The notes beneath the pieces are model-generated. The model saw nothing but the letters and a program-made list of their open reading frames with translations, did not search any database and was not told the DNA's origin. From Maylandia zebra (taxonomy: Eukaryota; Chordata; Actinopteri; Cichliformes; Cichlidae): a stretch of DNA of 64,000 nt. The position numbers and the translations under genes are program-made. Positions within the stretch are counted from its first letter, which is position 1, and each line of letters starts with the position of its first letter. This document shows, in pieces, positions 48,543-64,000 of the stretch. The stretch spans positions 13,885,047 to 13,949,046 of the forward strand of contig NC_135179.1 of assembly GCF_041146795.1 (NCBI RefSeq). Direction: 5' to 3'.

Positions 48543-64000
<15,458 letters not shown>

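Overview
The window reads as vertebrate nuclear DNA from a teleost fish, probably a percomorph. The basis is five spliced genes with short GT-AG introns, very abundant (CA)n microsatellites, and repeat families typical of ray-finned fish (Tc1-like, hAT-like and L2/Rex1-like remnants). I cannot fix the species; a cichlid is only a guess. No prokaryotic, organellar or viral gene organisation is seen.

Layout from left to right: (1) dach, a DACH1-type dachshund transcription cofactor, minus strand, 11 coding exons between 23018 and 1640. (2) An intergenic stretch of about 8 kb (23019-30981) with no gene I can support. (3) mzt1 (MOZART1), minus strand, 3 exons, 35646 to 30982, whose second intron is crowded with transposon remnants. 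(4) bora (Aurora-A activator), plus strand, 11 coding exons, 36314-39776. (5) dis3 (exosome ribonuclease), minus strand, 21 exons, 47848 to 40815. (6) pibf1 (CEP90), plus strand, 14 exons seen from 48543 to 62010; its 3' end lies beyond the window. I rebuilt all exons by hand. Splice phases agree across all 55 introns, and the rebuilt lengths (607, 73, 543, 950 and at least 616 residues) fit the known families.

This order and orientation matches DACH1-MZT1-BORA-DIS3-PIBF1 on human chromosome 13q21-q22. mzt1/bora and dis3/pibf1 are head-to-head pairs sharing short intergenic promoters; bora and dis3 are tail-to-tail. Three of the genes act at centrosomes or in mitosis: mzt1 at gamma-tubulin complexes, bora in Aurora-A/Plk1 activation, and pibf1 at centriolar satellites. 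The mzt1/bora promoter carries two inverted CCAAT boxes 31 bp apart, followed by a TTTGAA element, the arrangement of G2/M genes.

I found no previously undescribed system. The more notable points are the probable G2/M bidirectional promoter, strong compaction of the dach locus relative to mammals, a nearly intact 319-bp hAT-like element with perfect target-site duplications, and a dis3 splice donor embedded in a (GT)n microsatellite.
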